A stretch of 8,827 nucleotides of DNA from an uncultured Methanomethylovorans sp. (GTDB lineage: Archaea; Halobacteriota; Methanosarcinia; Methanosarcinales; Methanosarcinaceae): NCBI GenBank assembly GCA_937968035.1, contig CALBTS010000226.1, positions 1 through 8,827 of the forward strand, written 5' to 3'. A program made the translations under genes and the position numbers. Numbering within the stretch: the stretch's first letter is position 1; the number at the start of each line of letters is the position of its first letter. The notes below the pieces were generated by a model. The model searched no databases and was not told where the DNA came from. It saw only the letters and a program-made list of their open reading frames with translations. Shown one piece after another: positions 1 through 6,091 of this stretch.

Positions 1-725
1 TCAGTGATATATTCCACACTGCCGCTTCTGGCGTATCTGTTCTGATCATATATGTCAAAATCTATCCGGGTGATGTAGGAAGATGCCTGATGTTCCTGAT
101 AAGGTTCCCCTTCCAACCTTGATGCCATTGAAGTGATCTTCAGACTATAGTCCTGTAAATTCCCGGCTCCCATTTTACCGGTCTCATATACTGCCGAATC
201 CTCAACTTTCATATTGGAACTCAGGACTACGCCCAGCAGGATACATAATATTCCCAGATGGATCAGATGAGCGGAAAGCCCTCTGTATCTTCCGTATCCT
301 TTCTTATCCCTGGCTGTGAGCCATATTTTATAGGCCGTTGCTATCAAAGCCGGTATCACGAGGGCTATAGCTATATCAACAGCTGTATTTGAAAAAGGGG
401 ATATGGCCACAACAGACACTACAAGTAACAGAAACGCAGCAGTAGCCATCAATGCGCTGCGGGGTCTGAGGGAACTGACGAGTAAGCATATCGTAAGTAT
501 CATGATCAGCAATACTGTAGGCAGGGCAGTCCTGGGGTTAAAATAATCTGATCCCAAAGAAAGCTCTGTGCCGCTGAGGAGCTTGGCAAGAAGAGGCGTC
601 AACATACCGGTCATCACTACCATTGCAAGCAGGATAAATGCCATTACAGCGGCAAAGATGGTGTTTTTAGTTGTGAAGAGGCTCTCTTTTCCCGTCATTG
701 CTGATCTCCCATTGTGGATTTGCAT
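1..725 (-). CDS. CcmF-like cytochrome c maturation protein, C-terminal half (partial, cut by window edge)
   Basis: Read on the minus strand this frame is open from 725 to the window edge (241 residues seen, 3' end missing). It resembles the C-terminal half of CcmF, the membrane protein that ligates heme to apocytochrome c outside the membrane. Residues about 12-62 match the CcmF pattern (ESLF, then a membrane helix, then TPLLAKLL, LSLGSDYFN). Membrane segments lie near 23-48, 68-86, 92-110, 116-136 and 154-170, followed by an extracytoplasmic domain. His156 in IHLG aligns with the family position taken as a transmembrane heme b ligand (His491 in E. coli CcmF). The tryptophan-rich WWD domain of full CcmF is absent upstream, so this looks like a split CcmF. 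The start at 725 has GGTGA 6 nt ahead and an in-frame TGA just upstream. The ATG at 698 also has a good site (GGAGA) and fits the TATA box better, so it is a real alternative. Confidence 0.8.
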   Translation of the reverse strand, partial: MQIHNGRSAMTGKESLFTTKNTIFAAVMAFILLAMVVMTGMLTPLLAKLLSGTELSLGSDYFNPRTALPTVLLIMILTICLLVSSLRPRSALMATAAFLLLVVSVVAISPFSNTAVDIAIALVIPALIATAYKIWLTARDKKGYGRYRGLSAHLIHLGILCILLGVVLSSNMKVEDSAVYETGKMGAGNLQDYSLKITSMASRLEGEPYQEHQASSYITRIDFDIYDQNRYARSGSVEYIT

Positions 726-736
726 GTATGCTCACC

Positions 737-746
737 TTATATATAG
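737..746 (-). promoter_or_regulatory. Candidate TATA box of the CcmF-like gene
   Basis: The minus strand reads CTATATATAAG here, a good archaeal box A. Transcription would start about 25-27 bp downstream, near 715. That lies inside the reading frame if translation starts at 725, but leaves a leader of about 17 nt if it starts at the ATG at 698. This is the main argument for the shorter start. Prediction by eye only. Confidence 0.4.
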
Positions 747-818
747 AATATCGGATACGTATAGGATGTTGCATTGCAGTGGCTTTTTATTCGAGTTACA
801 TGTTCTTATGAACGCATC

Positions 819-829
819 AAATTATATAC
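819..829 (+). promoter_or_regulatory. Candidate TATA box for carS-pyrE
   Basis: TCAAATTATATAC (about 817-829) resembles a BRE-like A-rich stretch followed by a TATA box. Transcription would start near 850-855, giving a leader of about 70-75 nt before carS. The region 726-925 between the divergent genes otherwise shows only a short GTTC/GAAC repeat around 802-813 and a 17-codon mini-ORF (867-920). Confidence 0.45.
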
Positions 830-925
830 TTCCAATGCCACACTTTCGGTATCTTAAATACGGATAATGCCTATCTCTGAGGAACATATACAAAATGTGA
901 CCGGGTTGGTAGTACGATAGAAACA

Positions 926-1474
926 GTGATCATAGCTATCTGGCTGATGTTGCCTGCTTATATTCCTAATTCAATGGCTGCGGTATTCGGGGGAGGCCGC
1001 CCCATCGATGGCGGCAGGGTCCTGAAGGATGGCAGGCGGATCTTAGGAGATGGCAAGACTTACAGAGGTCTGTTCGCCGGTATAGCATGCGGGGTGCTCC
1101 TGGGTTTGCTTCAGATGGTGCTGATCATTCCTGTATCCGAGTTATTGAATATCTCCCTGCCCCCTTTTTCAGGCAGCGGATCTCAAACTTTGGTGGTCCT
1201 TTTGTCCCTTGCTTCCGGCTCCCTTTTTGGTGATATGTTCAAAAGTTTCTTCAAGCGCAGGCTTGGAATGAAAAGAGGTGCTTCATTGCCACTTGTAGAC
1301 CAGCTTGATTTTGTACTGGGTGCGTGGGTATTCACATACTTGTCCTCTCCAGGATGGTTCACAATTAACTTTACCTGGAATATTATGATCGCTGTGTTGA
1401 TCATTACTCCGTTGCTCCATCTCACAACAAATATCATAGGTTACATCATAGGGGTAAAGAAAGAGCCCTGGTGA
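926..1474 (+). CDS. carS: CDP-archaeol synthase
   Basis: CarS transfers CTP onto 2,3-di-O-geranylgeranylglyceryl phosphate to give CDP-archaeol, the activated precursor of archaeal polar lipids. It acts in the cytoplasmic membrane. The 182-residue product has the family's usual length. It carries LMLPAYIPNS (7-16), FGGGRPID (21-28), ILGDGKTYRG (39-48) and the long conserved block GDMFKSFFKRR...GASLPLVDQLDFVLGA (102-133), with several hydrophobic helices (about 1-20, 47-69, 87-101, 127-141, 150-176). The start is uncertain. GTG at 926 is the first usual start codon after the in-frame stop at 878-880, but it has no Shine-Dalgarno site. The codons before it (ACG ATA GAA ACA, 914-925) would read as plausible CarS N-terminus, so a non-standard start is possible. 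pyrE follows after 35 bp, probably in the same transcript. Confidence 0.92.
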   Translation: MIIAIWLMLPAYIPNSMAAVFGGGRPIDGGRVLKDGRRILGDGKTYRGLFAGIACGVLLGLLQMVLIIPVSELLNISLPPFSGSGSQTLVVLLSLASGSLFGDMFKSFFKRRLGMKRGASLPLVDQLDFVLGAWVFTYLSSPGWFTINFTWNIMIAVLIITPLLHLTTNIIGYIIGVKKEPW

Positions 1475-1509
1475 TCTTTTCCATTCATTGGCATATCGCG
1501 GTGATCCGG

Positions 1510-2049
1510 ATGAATACAGAAAATGACAAAAAATCTCTCCTCATATCCGCCCTCAAAAAATGCGGGGCTGTGAAATTTGGCGATTTTACACTTGCTTCGG
1601 GCAAGAAGAGCAAATACTATGTCGATATTAAAAAAGCAAGTACTGATCCAGCTACTCTTGCAGTGATAGCAGAACAGGCAGCTTCCCTGATACATGAAGA
1701 GAAGATCGATCTGGTAGGTGGTGTAGCTTTAGGCGGCGTCCCTCTTGCAACAGCAGTTTCTCTCAAGTCAGAGCTTCCTCTTTTGATCGTCCGTAAGGAA
1801 GAAAAGGGATATGGGACTGGTGGTCGTTTTATAGGTGATCTAAAGGAAGGATCACATGTTATCCTTATAGAAGATGTAACCACCAGTGGTGGGTCGGTAA
1901 AGGATGCCATTGCAGCTATTCGCGGGACCGGAGGCTTTGTGGATGTTGTTGTCACTGTGGTGGATCGGGAGGAGGGTGCTCAGCAGAGCCTTGCTGCACT
2001 GGGCGTGAAGCTTATTCCTCTTGTAACTGCCAGTGATCTCATCCAATGA
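1510..2049 (+). CDS. pyrE: Orotate phosphoribosyltransferase
   Basis: PyrE joins orotate to PRPP to form orotidine 5'-monophosphate, the fifth step of UMP synthesis, in the cytoplasm. From the ATG at 1510 the product is 179 residues, typical of archaeal PyrE. Visible motifs are FTLASGKKSKYYVDIK (26-41), GGVALGGVPLA (70-80), the flexible-loop segment RKEEKGYGTGG (95-105) and the PRPP-binding signature VILIEDVTTSGGS (117-129). The frame can be extended to a GTG at 1471. I chose 1510 because GGTGAT sits 4 nt upstream and the extra 13 residues (MIFSIHWHIAVIR) are not PyrE-like. It lies 35 bp after carS, so it is probably cotranscribed. Related adenine or other phosphoribosyltransferases are less likely, given the RKExK loop and length. 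Confidence 0.94.
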   Translation: MNTENDKKSLLISALKKCGAVKFGDFTLASGKKSKYYVDIKKASTDPATLAVIAEQAASLIHEEKIDLVGGVALGGVPLATAVSLKSELPLLIVRKEEKGYGTGGRFIGDLKEGSHVILIEDVTTSGGSVKDAIAAIRGTGGFVDVVVTVVDREEGAQQSLAALGVKLIPLVTASDLIQ

Positions 2050-2255
2050 GAGATAGAACAAGGCAGGAATAATAAGTAAATTATTTATCTGAATATGAGA
2101 AAGAGTCCGTAGTATTTATTGTCATCTATCTTTAATATGGTCCATGGGATCTATTGCTGAGTAGGTATCAACTGTGTTCAATGTGACGATCAGGTAACGA
2201 TTGGATAATTTCACTTCAATATTCAAAAGAGTTTTTAATTGATGAGGTTTTATAA
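2050..2255 (+). promoter_or_regulatory. pyrE-purD intergenic region with candidate purD promoter
   Basis: This 206-bp AT-rich gap holds no coding frame that I can support. TTTAATAT at 2131-2138 is a possible TATA box (transcription start near 2162, leader about 90 nt). A weaker candidate is TTATTTATC at 2081-2089. The purD ribosome site GAGGT is at 2244-2248, 7 nt before the ATG. No clear hairpin plus T-run terminator for pyrE was seen. Confidence 0.3.
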
Positions 2256-3563
2256 ATGAACGTTCTAGTTGTCGGCGGCGGAGGAAGGGAACATGCAATT
2301 GCAGCAGCTATTGCTCAGAGCAGAAAAGATCCTGTCATTTTCGCTGTGATGGCGAAGAAGAATCCAGGCATTTCCCGGCTTTGTCAGGATTTCCTCCTGG
2401 AAAAGGAAACCGATGTAAAGAAGATCGTTGATTATGCAACTGCCAATAACATTGATCTTGCTTTCATCGGCCCTGAAGCTCCTCTTGCAGCCGGGCTTGC
2501 AGATGCTCTGGAAGATATCGGCATTGGGGTAGTTGGTCCCAGGAAGGCGGTAGCCCAGATCGAGTTCGATAAAGCATGGGCCCGTAACTTTATGAGAAAG
2601 CATGGGATCGAGGGTTGCCCTGTGTTCGAGGTCTTTACTGAAAAAGGGCCGATGTTCGATTTCATCGCAAAGCTGGGTAATGTGGCCATAAAGCCCGCAG
2701 GCCTTACCGGCGGCAAGGGTGTAAAGGTCATGGGTGATCAGCTCCCCTCTGTCAAAGATGCCCAGGAATATGCTGCCCAGCTTCTGGGATCAGGAAGTGT
2801 GGTGGTAGAGGAGAACCTTGTGGGTGAGGAATTCACATTACAGGCTTTCGTGGATGGAGAACACCTTGCCTTCTCTCCTACGGTACAGGACCATAAGAGA
2901 GCTTTTGAGAATGACCTGGGTCCCAATACAGGCGGGATGGGTGCTTATACTGATGCAGGAGAGATCCTGCCGTTTTTGCGCGCAGAAGATGTGGATCAGG
3001 CAAAGCGCATCATGCAGCACACGGTAAAGGGGCTTTATACAGAGACCGGTGTGAAGTACAAAGGTGTACTATATGGCCAGTTCATGGTCACAAAGAACGG
3101 TCCGCGTGTGATCGAGTTCAATGCCAGGTTCGGTGATCCGGAGGCTATGAACGTGCTACCTCTTCTGGAAACAGATATAGTGGACGTTATGTCTGCTGTG
3201 GTGGGTGGTACTCTTGACAAACTTGCAGTGAAGTTCAGTAAAAAGGCAACTGTCTGCAAGTACGCAGTGCCTGCAGGGTACCCAGATAATCCTTCAAAGG
3301 ACAAGGAGGTATCTGTAGGGGACATAGGTGATGCCCTGGTATTCTATGCAAGTGTATATGAAGAGAACAATAAGATCTATACCACAGGCTCGCGTGCAAT
3401 AGCGGTCGTAGGTATTGCTGATTCCATTGCCAAAGCAGAGAAAAAAGCTCAGGAAGCACTTGACAATATTATCGGAGATCTGCATTCCAGAAGGGATATA
3501 GGCACTACTTCACTTATCCAGAAGCGTATCGATCATATGAATAAAATAAGGGGTAGATCATGA
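2256..3563 (+). CDS. purD: Phosphoribosylamine-glycine ligase (GAR synthetase)
   Basis: PurD makes glycinamide ribonucleotide from 5-phosphoribosylamine, glycine and ATP, the second step of purine synthesis. The 435-residue protein has the full family length. It opens with the N-domain glycine loop [11 protein letters not shown] (5-15), then GPEAPL (72-77). The ATP-grasp part has [13 protein letters not shown] (146-158), [13 protein letters not shown] (183-195), a conserved block [21 protein letters not shown] (211-231) and the metal-binding region [11 protein letters not shown] (287-297). The C-terminal domain continues to 435. The position usually read as PETQ is PEAM here. The ATG at 2256 has GAGGT 7 nt upstream and gives the expected N-terminus. 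argF follows after 31 bp, suggesting a two-gene transcript, although the two steps belong to different pathways. Confidence 0.97.
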   Translation: MNVLVVGGGGREHAIAAAIAQSRKDPVIFAVMAKKNPGISRLCQDFLLEKETDVKKIVDYATANNIDLAFIGPEAPLAAGLADALEDIGIGVVGPRKAVAQIEFDKAWARNFMRKHGIEGCPVFEVFTEKGPMFDFIAKLGNVAIKPAGLTGGKGVKVMGDQLPSVKDAQEYAAQLLGSGSVVVEENLVGEEFTLQAFVDGEHLAFSPTVQDHKRAFENDLGPNTGGMGAYTDAGEILPFLRAEDVDQAKRIMQHTVKGLYTETGVKYKGVLYGQFMVTKNGPRVIEFNARFGDPEAMNVLPLLETDIVDVMSAVVGGTLDKLAVKFSKKATVCKYAVPAGYPDNPSKDKEVSVGDIGDALVFYASVYEENNKIYTTGSRAIAVVGIADSIAKAEKKAQEALDNIIGDLHSRRDIGTTSLIQKRIDHMNKIRGRS

Positions 3564-3594
3564 TCCCTATAGATAATGAACATGGGTTGATTGT

Positions 3595-4500
3595 ATGAAG
3601 CATCTCATCTCCTTTGCAGACCTCACTCATGATGAGGTCATTGAACTGCTTGACATGGCAGAGGTTCTGAAAGAAAAGCGTGCTCGCGGGAAGCTCACAG
3701 ACCTGCTGAAGAATAGAAGTCTGGCAATGCTGTTCGAAAAGTCATCCACGCGCACCAGGGTTTCCTTTGAGGTTTCCATGTCTGACCTGGGAGGGCAGTC
3801 CATTTTTCTCTCTTCCAAGGACCTGCAGATCGGACGCGGAGAGACTATCGCTGATACAGCTGTTGTTCTTTCCCGATATGTGCACTGTATTACTGCAAGG
3901 GTGAACAGGCATAGTACTATCCTCGAAATAGCTGCCCATTCTTCAGTACCTGTAATTAATGCCCTTTCAGATGTGGAGCATCCATGCCAGATCCTTTCTG
4001 ACCTGCTTACCATCAGGGAATACAAAAGCCATTTCAATGGATTGAAGTACCTTTGGGTAGGCGATGGCAACAATGTGTGTAATTCCGCTATCTTGGGTTG
4101 TGCCATCGTGGGCATGCAGATGGTGGTGGCCTGCCCGCCCGGATATGAGCCTGATGACAAGATCGTCAAGCAGGCCCGGGAGCTTGGAGGTGATATCACC
4201 ATTATGAACGACCCATTCGAGGCTGCAAAGGGGGCAGATGTTCTATACACTGATGTATGGGTTTCCATGGGTGATGAGGATGAGATAGAGAAGCGTCTGG
4301 ATGATCTGAAAGATTACCAGATCAGTTCAGAGTTGCTGGCCCTTGCCAAGAGTGACGCTATAGTCATGCATTGCATGCCGGCTCACAGGGGCCAGGAGAT
4401 CGCTGCGGAGGTGATGGATGGTCCGCATTCCGTGGTGTATGACCAGGCAGAGAACCGTCTGCATGCACAGAAAGCCCTGCTTATGAAACTGATCGGTTGA
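3595..4500 (+). CDS. argF: Ornithine carbamoyltransferase
   Basis: ArgF condenses carbamoyl phosphate with ornithine to give citrulline in arginine synthesis, as a cytoplasmic trimer in most relatives. The 301-residue length is standard. Carbamoyl phosphate-binding motifs are STRTR (51-55) and HPCQ (129-132). The ornithine-binding half has GDGNNVCNS (156-164), DVWVSMGDE (220-228) and HCMPAHRG (259-266, usually HCLPAHRG). The end [11 protein letters not shown] (286-296) is also typical. The ornithine-type SMG loop separates it from aspartate carbamoyltransferase. The ATG at 3595 has only a weak ribosome site (GGGTTGAT about 4 nt upstream), consistent with translation following purD. A hairpin with a T-rich loop follows the stop codon. 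Confidence 0.97.
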   Translation: MKHLISFADLTHDEVIELLDMAEVLKEKRARGKLTDLLKNRSLAMLFEKSSTRTRVSFEVSMSDLGGQSIFLSSKDLQIGRGETIADTAVVLSRYVHCITARVNRHSTILEIAAHSSVPVINALSDVEHPCQILSDLLTIREYKSHFNGLKYLWVGDGNNVCNSAILGCAIVGMQMVVACPPGYEPDDKIVKQARELGGDITIMNDPFEAAKGADVLYTDVWVSMGDEDEIEKRLDDLKDYQISSELLALAKSDAIVMHCMPAHRGQEIAAEVMDGPHSVVYDQAENRLHAQKALLMKLIG

Positions 4501-4517
4501 TCTGCTTTGTTGTGTTC

Positions 4518-4542
4518 GCAGACCTTTTTTTTGATGGTCTGC
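4518..4542 (+). terminator. Hairpin with T8 loop after argF
   Basis: GCAGACC (4518-4524) pairs perfectly with GGTCTGC (4536-4542) around an 11-nt loop that begins with eight T residues. It begins 18 bp after the argF stop and ends before the tRNA TATA box. Archaeal RNA polymerase stops at oligo-T, so this probably ends purD-argF transcription. The T-run sits inside the loop rather than after the stem. Confidence 0.5.
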
Positions 4543-4552
4543 AACTGAAAAA

Positions 4553-4562
4553 GCATATATAC
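4553..4562 (+). promoter_or_regulatory. TATA box of the tRNA-Leu gene
   Basis: GCATATATACC is a strong archaeal box A. Its centre is about 35 bp before the first tRNA base, placing the transcription start a few bases upstream of the mature 5' end (near 4585). This is a usual layout for archaeal stable RNA genes. Confidence 0.6.
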
Positions 4563-4591
4563 CATTAGTGCAACTATACGCTAGCCTCAAT

Positions 4592-4676
4592 GCGGGGGTC
4601 GCCCAGCCAGGTCAAAGGCGCTAGATTCAGAGTCTAGTCTCGTAGGAGTTCGTGGGTTCGAATCCCATCCCCCGCA
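4592..4676 (+). tRNA. tRNA-Leu, anticodon CAG
   Basis: An 85-nt class II tRNA. The acceptor arms GCGGGGG (4592-4598) and CCCCCGC (4669-4675) pair fully, with discriminator A at 4676. The anticodon stem CTAGA/TCTAG (4621-4625, 4633-4637) encloses the loop TTCAGAG with anticodon CAG at 4628-4630, reading CUG leucine codons. A long variable arm follows (CTC GTAG GAG, 4639-4648), as expected for tRNA-Leu. The T arm GTGGG/CCCAT encloses TTCGAAT. CCA is not encoded and no intron is present. Confidence 0.95.
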
Positions 4677-4683
4677 TCGGATA

Positions 4684-4690
4684 TTTTTTT
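4684..4690 (+). terminator. Oligo-T terminator of tRNA-Leu
   Basis: Seven T residues lie 8 nt after the mature tRNA 3' end. This is the usual archaeal stop signal for a single tRNA gene. The gene converging from the right ends 22 bp further on, so transcripts from both sides meet here. Confidence 0.5.
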
Positions 4691-4711
4691 AAATAAGTTC
4701 TGTGTGCGTAT

Positions 4712-5248
4712 TCACACATCTAATATCTTCTGCTCATGCACCAGTAGTTCTTCGTCCGTTAATAAGCCAGCATCTCTCAGATCTGTCAATTTTTTGATCT
4801 GATCTGCTATACTCAACGAATCATTAAGTTCTTTCCCTCTCTTATTGAAAAAGTGATGTCCGGACCTGGCGATCTTTTCTCTTACATACTTTGAAAAAGC
4901 AATAGCCTGCTCTTTATCTACTCGCTGTATGTCTATCCTGTCATCAGAAGTGAGAATTGTAATTGTCCCGAATGTATAATCGAGTTTATGCTGAATAGAC
5001 GTTAGTCTGTCATATGTGAGATCTTCGATGCCGAAGCCAAAAAGCACTCCTTTATGAATAAAGATCAGTCTTTTATTTGTTGCGACCAGTATGCCATTTC
5101 TTTGTTCATAGAAGCCTTTCAAAACTCTTTTAACAGTCTCGCCATCTTCTAAAATGCTCGGTAATTCTTTGATTTCCTTGCTATCGATTAGTTTGTTAGT
5201 TCCTTCCAATGATCTGATCTGCGTTTTTACCTCATATAGAGTTGGCAT
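4712..5248 (-). CDS. PH-domain protein with C-terminal SHOCT domain
   Basis: A 178-residue soluble protein with no signal peptide or membrane helix. Residues about 35-126 look like a bacterial/archaeal PH-type domain (YokE/bPH_3 kind): DGETVKRVLKGF, then GILVATNKRLIFIHKGVLFG (52-71), YDRLTSIQ (79-86) and a G-TITI strand. Residues about 148-176 are a SHOCT motif (IADQIKKLTDLRDAGLLTDEE), a short helical pair often found at protein C-termini next to such PH domains. No reaction can be assigned; binding to a membrane or partner protein is the usual guess for this pairing. The frame opens at a GTG at 5257, but I chose the ATG at 5248 because GGTGA lies 5 nt ahead. It is divergent from the TetR gene and converges on the tRNA. 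Confidence 0.85.
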   Translation of the reverse strand: MPTLYEVKTQIRSLEGTNKLIDSKEIKELPSILEDGETVKRVLKGFYEQRNGILVATNKRLIFIHKGVLFGFGIEDLTYDRLTSIQHKLDYTFGTITILTSDDRIDIQRVDKEQAIAFSKYVREKIARSGHHFFNKRGKELNDSLSIADQIKKLTDLRDAGLLTDEELLVHEQKILDV

Positions 5249-5298
5249 TATATTCACCCGTTTTTCGATGAGACTTTTTGATATACTTTATGTCTCAA

Positions 5299-5309
5299 TA
5301 ATATATATC
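5299..5309 (-). promoter_or_regulatory. Candidate TATA box for the PH-SHOCT gene
   Basis: The minus strand reads ATATATATTAT here. A start about 27 bp downstream (near 5277) would give a leader of about 29 nt that includes the GGTGA ribosome site, which fits well. Between this box and the TetR promoter, 5310-5440 has no gene, only an 8-bp direct repeat and two weak inverted repeats (see findings). Confidence 0.5.
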
Positions 5310-5441
5310 TGCTGTTAGTTTAATTGAAGTTACTACTTAATAAATCTATTTATCAGTGGGTAAAATAACGGCTCTGTAGATAGCCAAAATAACAAATTGA
5401 GCAATTGCACATTATTCTTGCCTTTAGAAGCGTATCAAAGC

Positions 5442-5450
5442 TTTTAATAG
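5442..5450 (+). promoter_or_regulatory. Candidate TATA box of the tetR-ABC operon
   Basis: TTTTAATAG is preceded by an A-rich BRE-like CAAAG. Its centre is about 31 bp before the TetR start codon. Transcription would therefore begin within 0-7 nt of the ATG, giving a leaderless or nearly leaderless message. This agrees with the absence of any Shine-Dalgarno sequence. The operator starts 1 bp after the box. Confidence 0.5.
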
Positions 5451-5476
5451 TATGTAAGTAATCACTTACTTACATA
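5451..5476 (+). promoter_or_regulatory. Perfect inverted repeat, probable TetR operator
   Basis: TATGTAAGTAA (5451-5461) and its exact reverse complement TTACTTACATA (5466-5476) are separated by TCAC. The repeat lies between the TATA box and the start codon and its last base touches the ATG at 5477. It covers the predicted transcription start. This position and symmetry are typical for an operator bound by a TetR dimer to block polymerase. Binding by the adjacent TetR protein is inferred. Confidence 0.8.
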
Positions 5477-6091
5477 ATGGATGCAGAACAAAGGATCCTG
5501 AATGCTGCTCTGAAGGTATTTGCAAGCGAGGGATATATAGGTGCAACTACCCGCAGGATCGCAAAAGAGGCAAATGTTGCAGAAGTGACCTTATTTAGAA
5601 AATTTCGGTCAAAAGAGAATCTGTTACGAGAGGTCCTTATCAAGAACAGGGCTGTATTTTCAGCACTTGATCCTTTATTTATTATAGAAAAGGATGTAGA
5701 TCTGAGTGCGAGTCTTCATGCCTTAGGCCAGAGCATTGCAAGGTCCATGAAGGAAAAAGAACTGAATGGCAAATACCGTATGTTTATGTTCATGTTGCTG
5801 GAAGAAGGGAAAAGAAGGTCGGAAGTTGCCGAAATTCTATTTTCTGTATATCATATGAATGTAGCGCATCTAAGTGAATACTTTGAGTTTCAAATAAAAG
5901 AGGGAAAAATGCGCAATGTTGATCCCCGATCAGCAGCATTGACCCTTATAAGTTATTTCGCTCATATCTATCTATTGAACGGGATACTTGGTGAAAGGCT
6001 TCTTTATGACATGGAAGCAGAGTTCGAAGGCTTTATAGATATATTTGCCAACGGCATTCTAATTAAAAAGGAAGCGGAGCTTGGTGAGTGA
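5477..6091 (+). CDS. TetR/AcrR-family transcriptional repressor
   Basis: A 204-residue TetR-type regulator, of usual length. The N-terminal DNA-binding domain is clear: RILNAALKVFASEGY (6-20), helix-turn-helix at about 24-43 (TTRRIAKEANVAEVTLFRKF) and SKENLLREV (45-53). The rest, about 60-200, is a helical ligand-binding and dimerisation domain whose ligand cannot be read from sequence. The ATG at 5477 gives the family's normal N-terminus; no Shine-Dalgarno site precedes it, and the inverted repeat ends at the base before it. The ABC ATPase gene starts immediately after the stop codon, so the regulator is the first gene of the operon and most likely represses itself and the exporter, being released by an exported or related compound. 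The ligand is unknown. Confidence 0.93.
   Translation: MDAEQRILNAALKVFASEGYIGATTRRIAKEANVAEVTLFRKFRSKENLLREVLIKNRAVFSALDPLFIIEKDVDLSASLHALGQSIARSMKEKELNGKYRMFMFMLLEEGKRRSEVAEILFSVYHMNVAHLSEYFEFQIKEGKMRNVDPRSAALTLISYFAHIYLLNGILGERLLYDMEAEFEGFIDIFANGILIKKEAELGE

Noticed and set aside
802..813. GTTCTTATGAAC as a possible operator upstream of carS
   Set aside because: The arms are only 4 bp, so chance is likely; no regulator gene is adjacent.
568..867. 99-codon plus-strand frame
   Set aside because: It runs antisense to the CcmF-like gene and its divergent promoter region; the product resembles no family and has no ribosome site.
1471..1509. N-terminal extension of pyrE from a GTG at 1471
   Set aside because: The added residues are not PyrE-like, and GGTGAT sits directly before the ATG at 1510.
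3627..4268. 213-codon minus-strand frame inside argF
   Set aside because: It is a shadow of argF, which has all its catalytic motifs on the plus strand; the translation is low-complexity and Ser/Arg-rich without known motifs.
5249..5257. GTG at 5257 as start of the PH-SHOCT protein
   Set aside because: The GTG is part of the GGTGA ribosome site that serves the ATG at 5248.
5270..5297. TGAGAC/GTCTCA repeat as a regulatory hairpin of the PH-SHOCT leader
   Set aside because: The 6-bp stem spans a loop of about 17 AT-rich bases and would be unstable; part of it lies upstream of the predicted transcription start.
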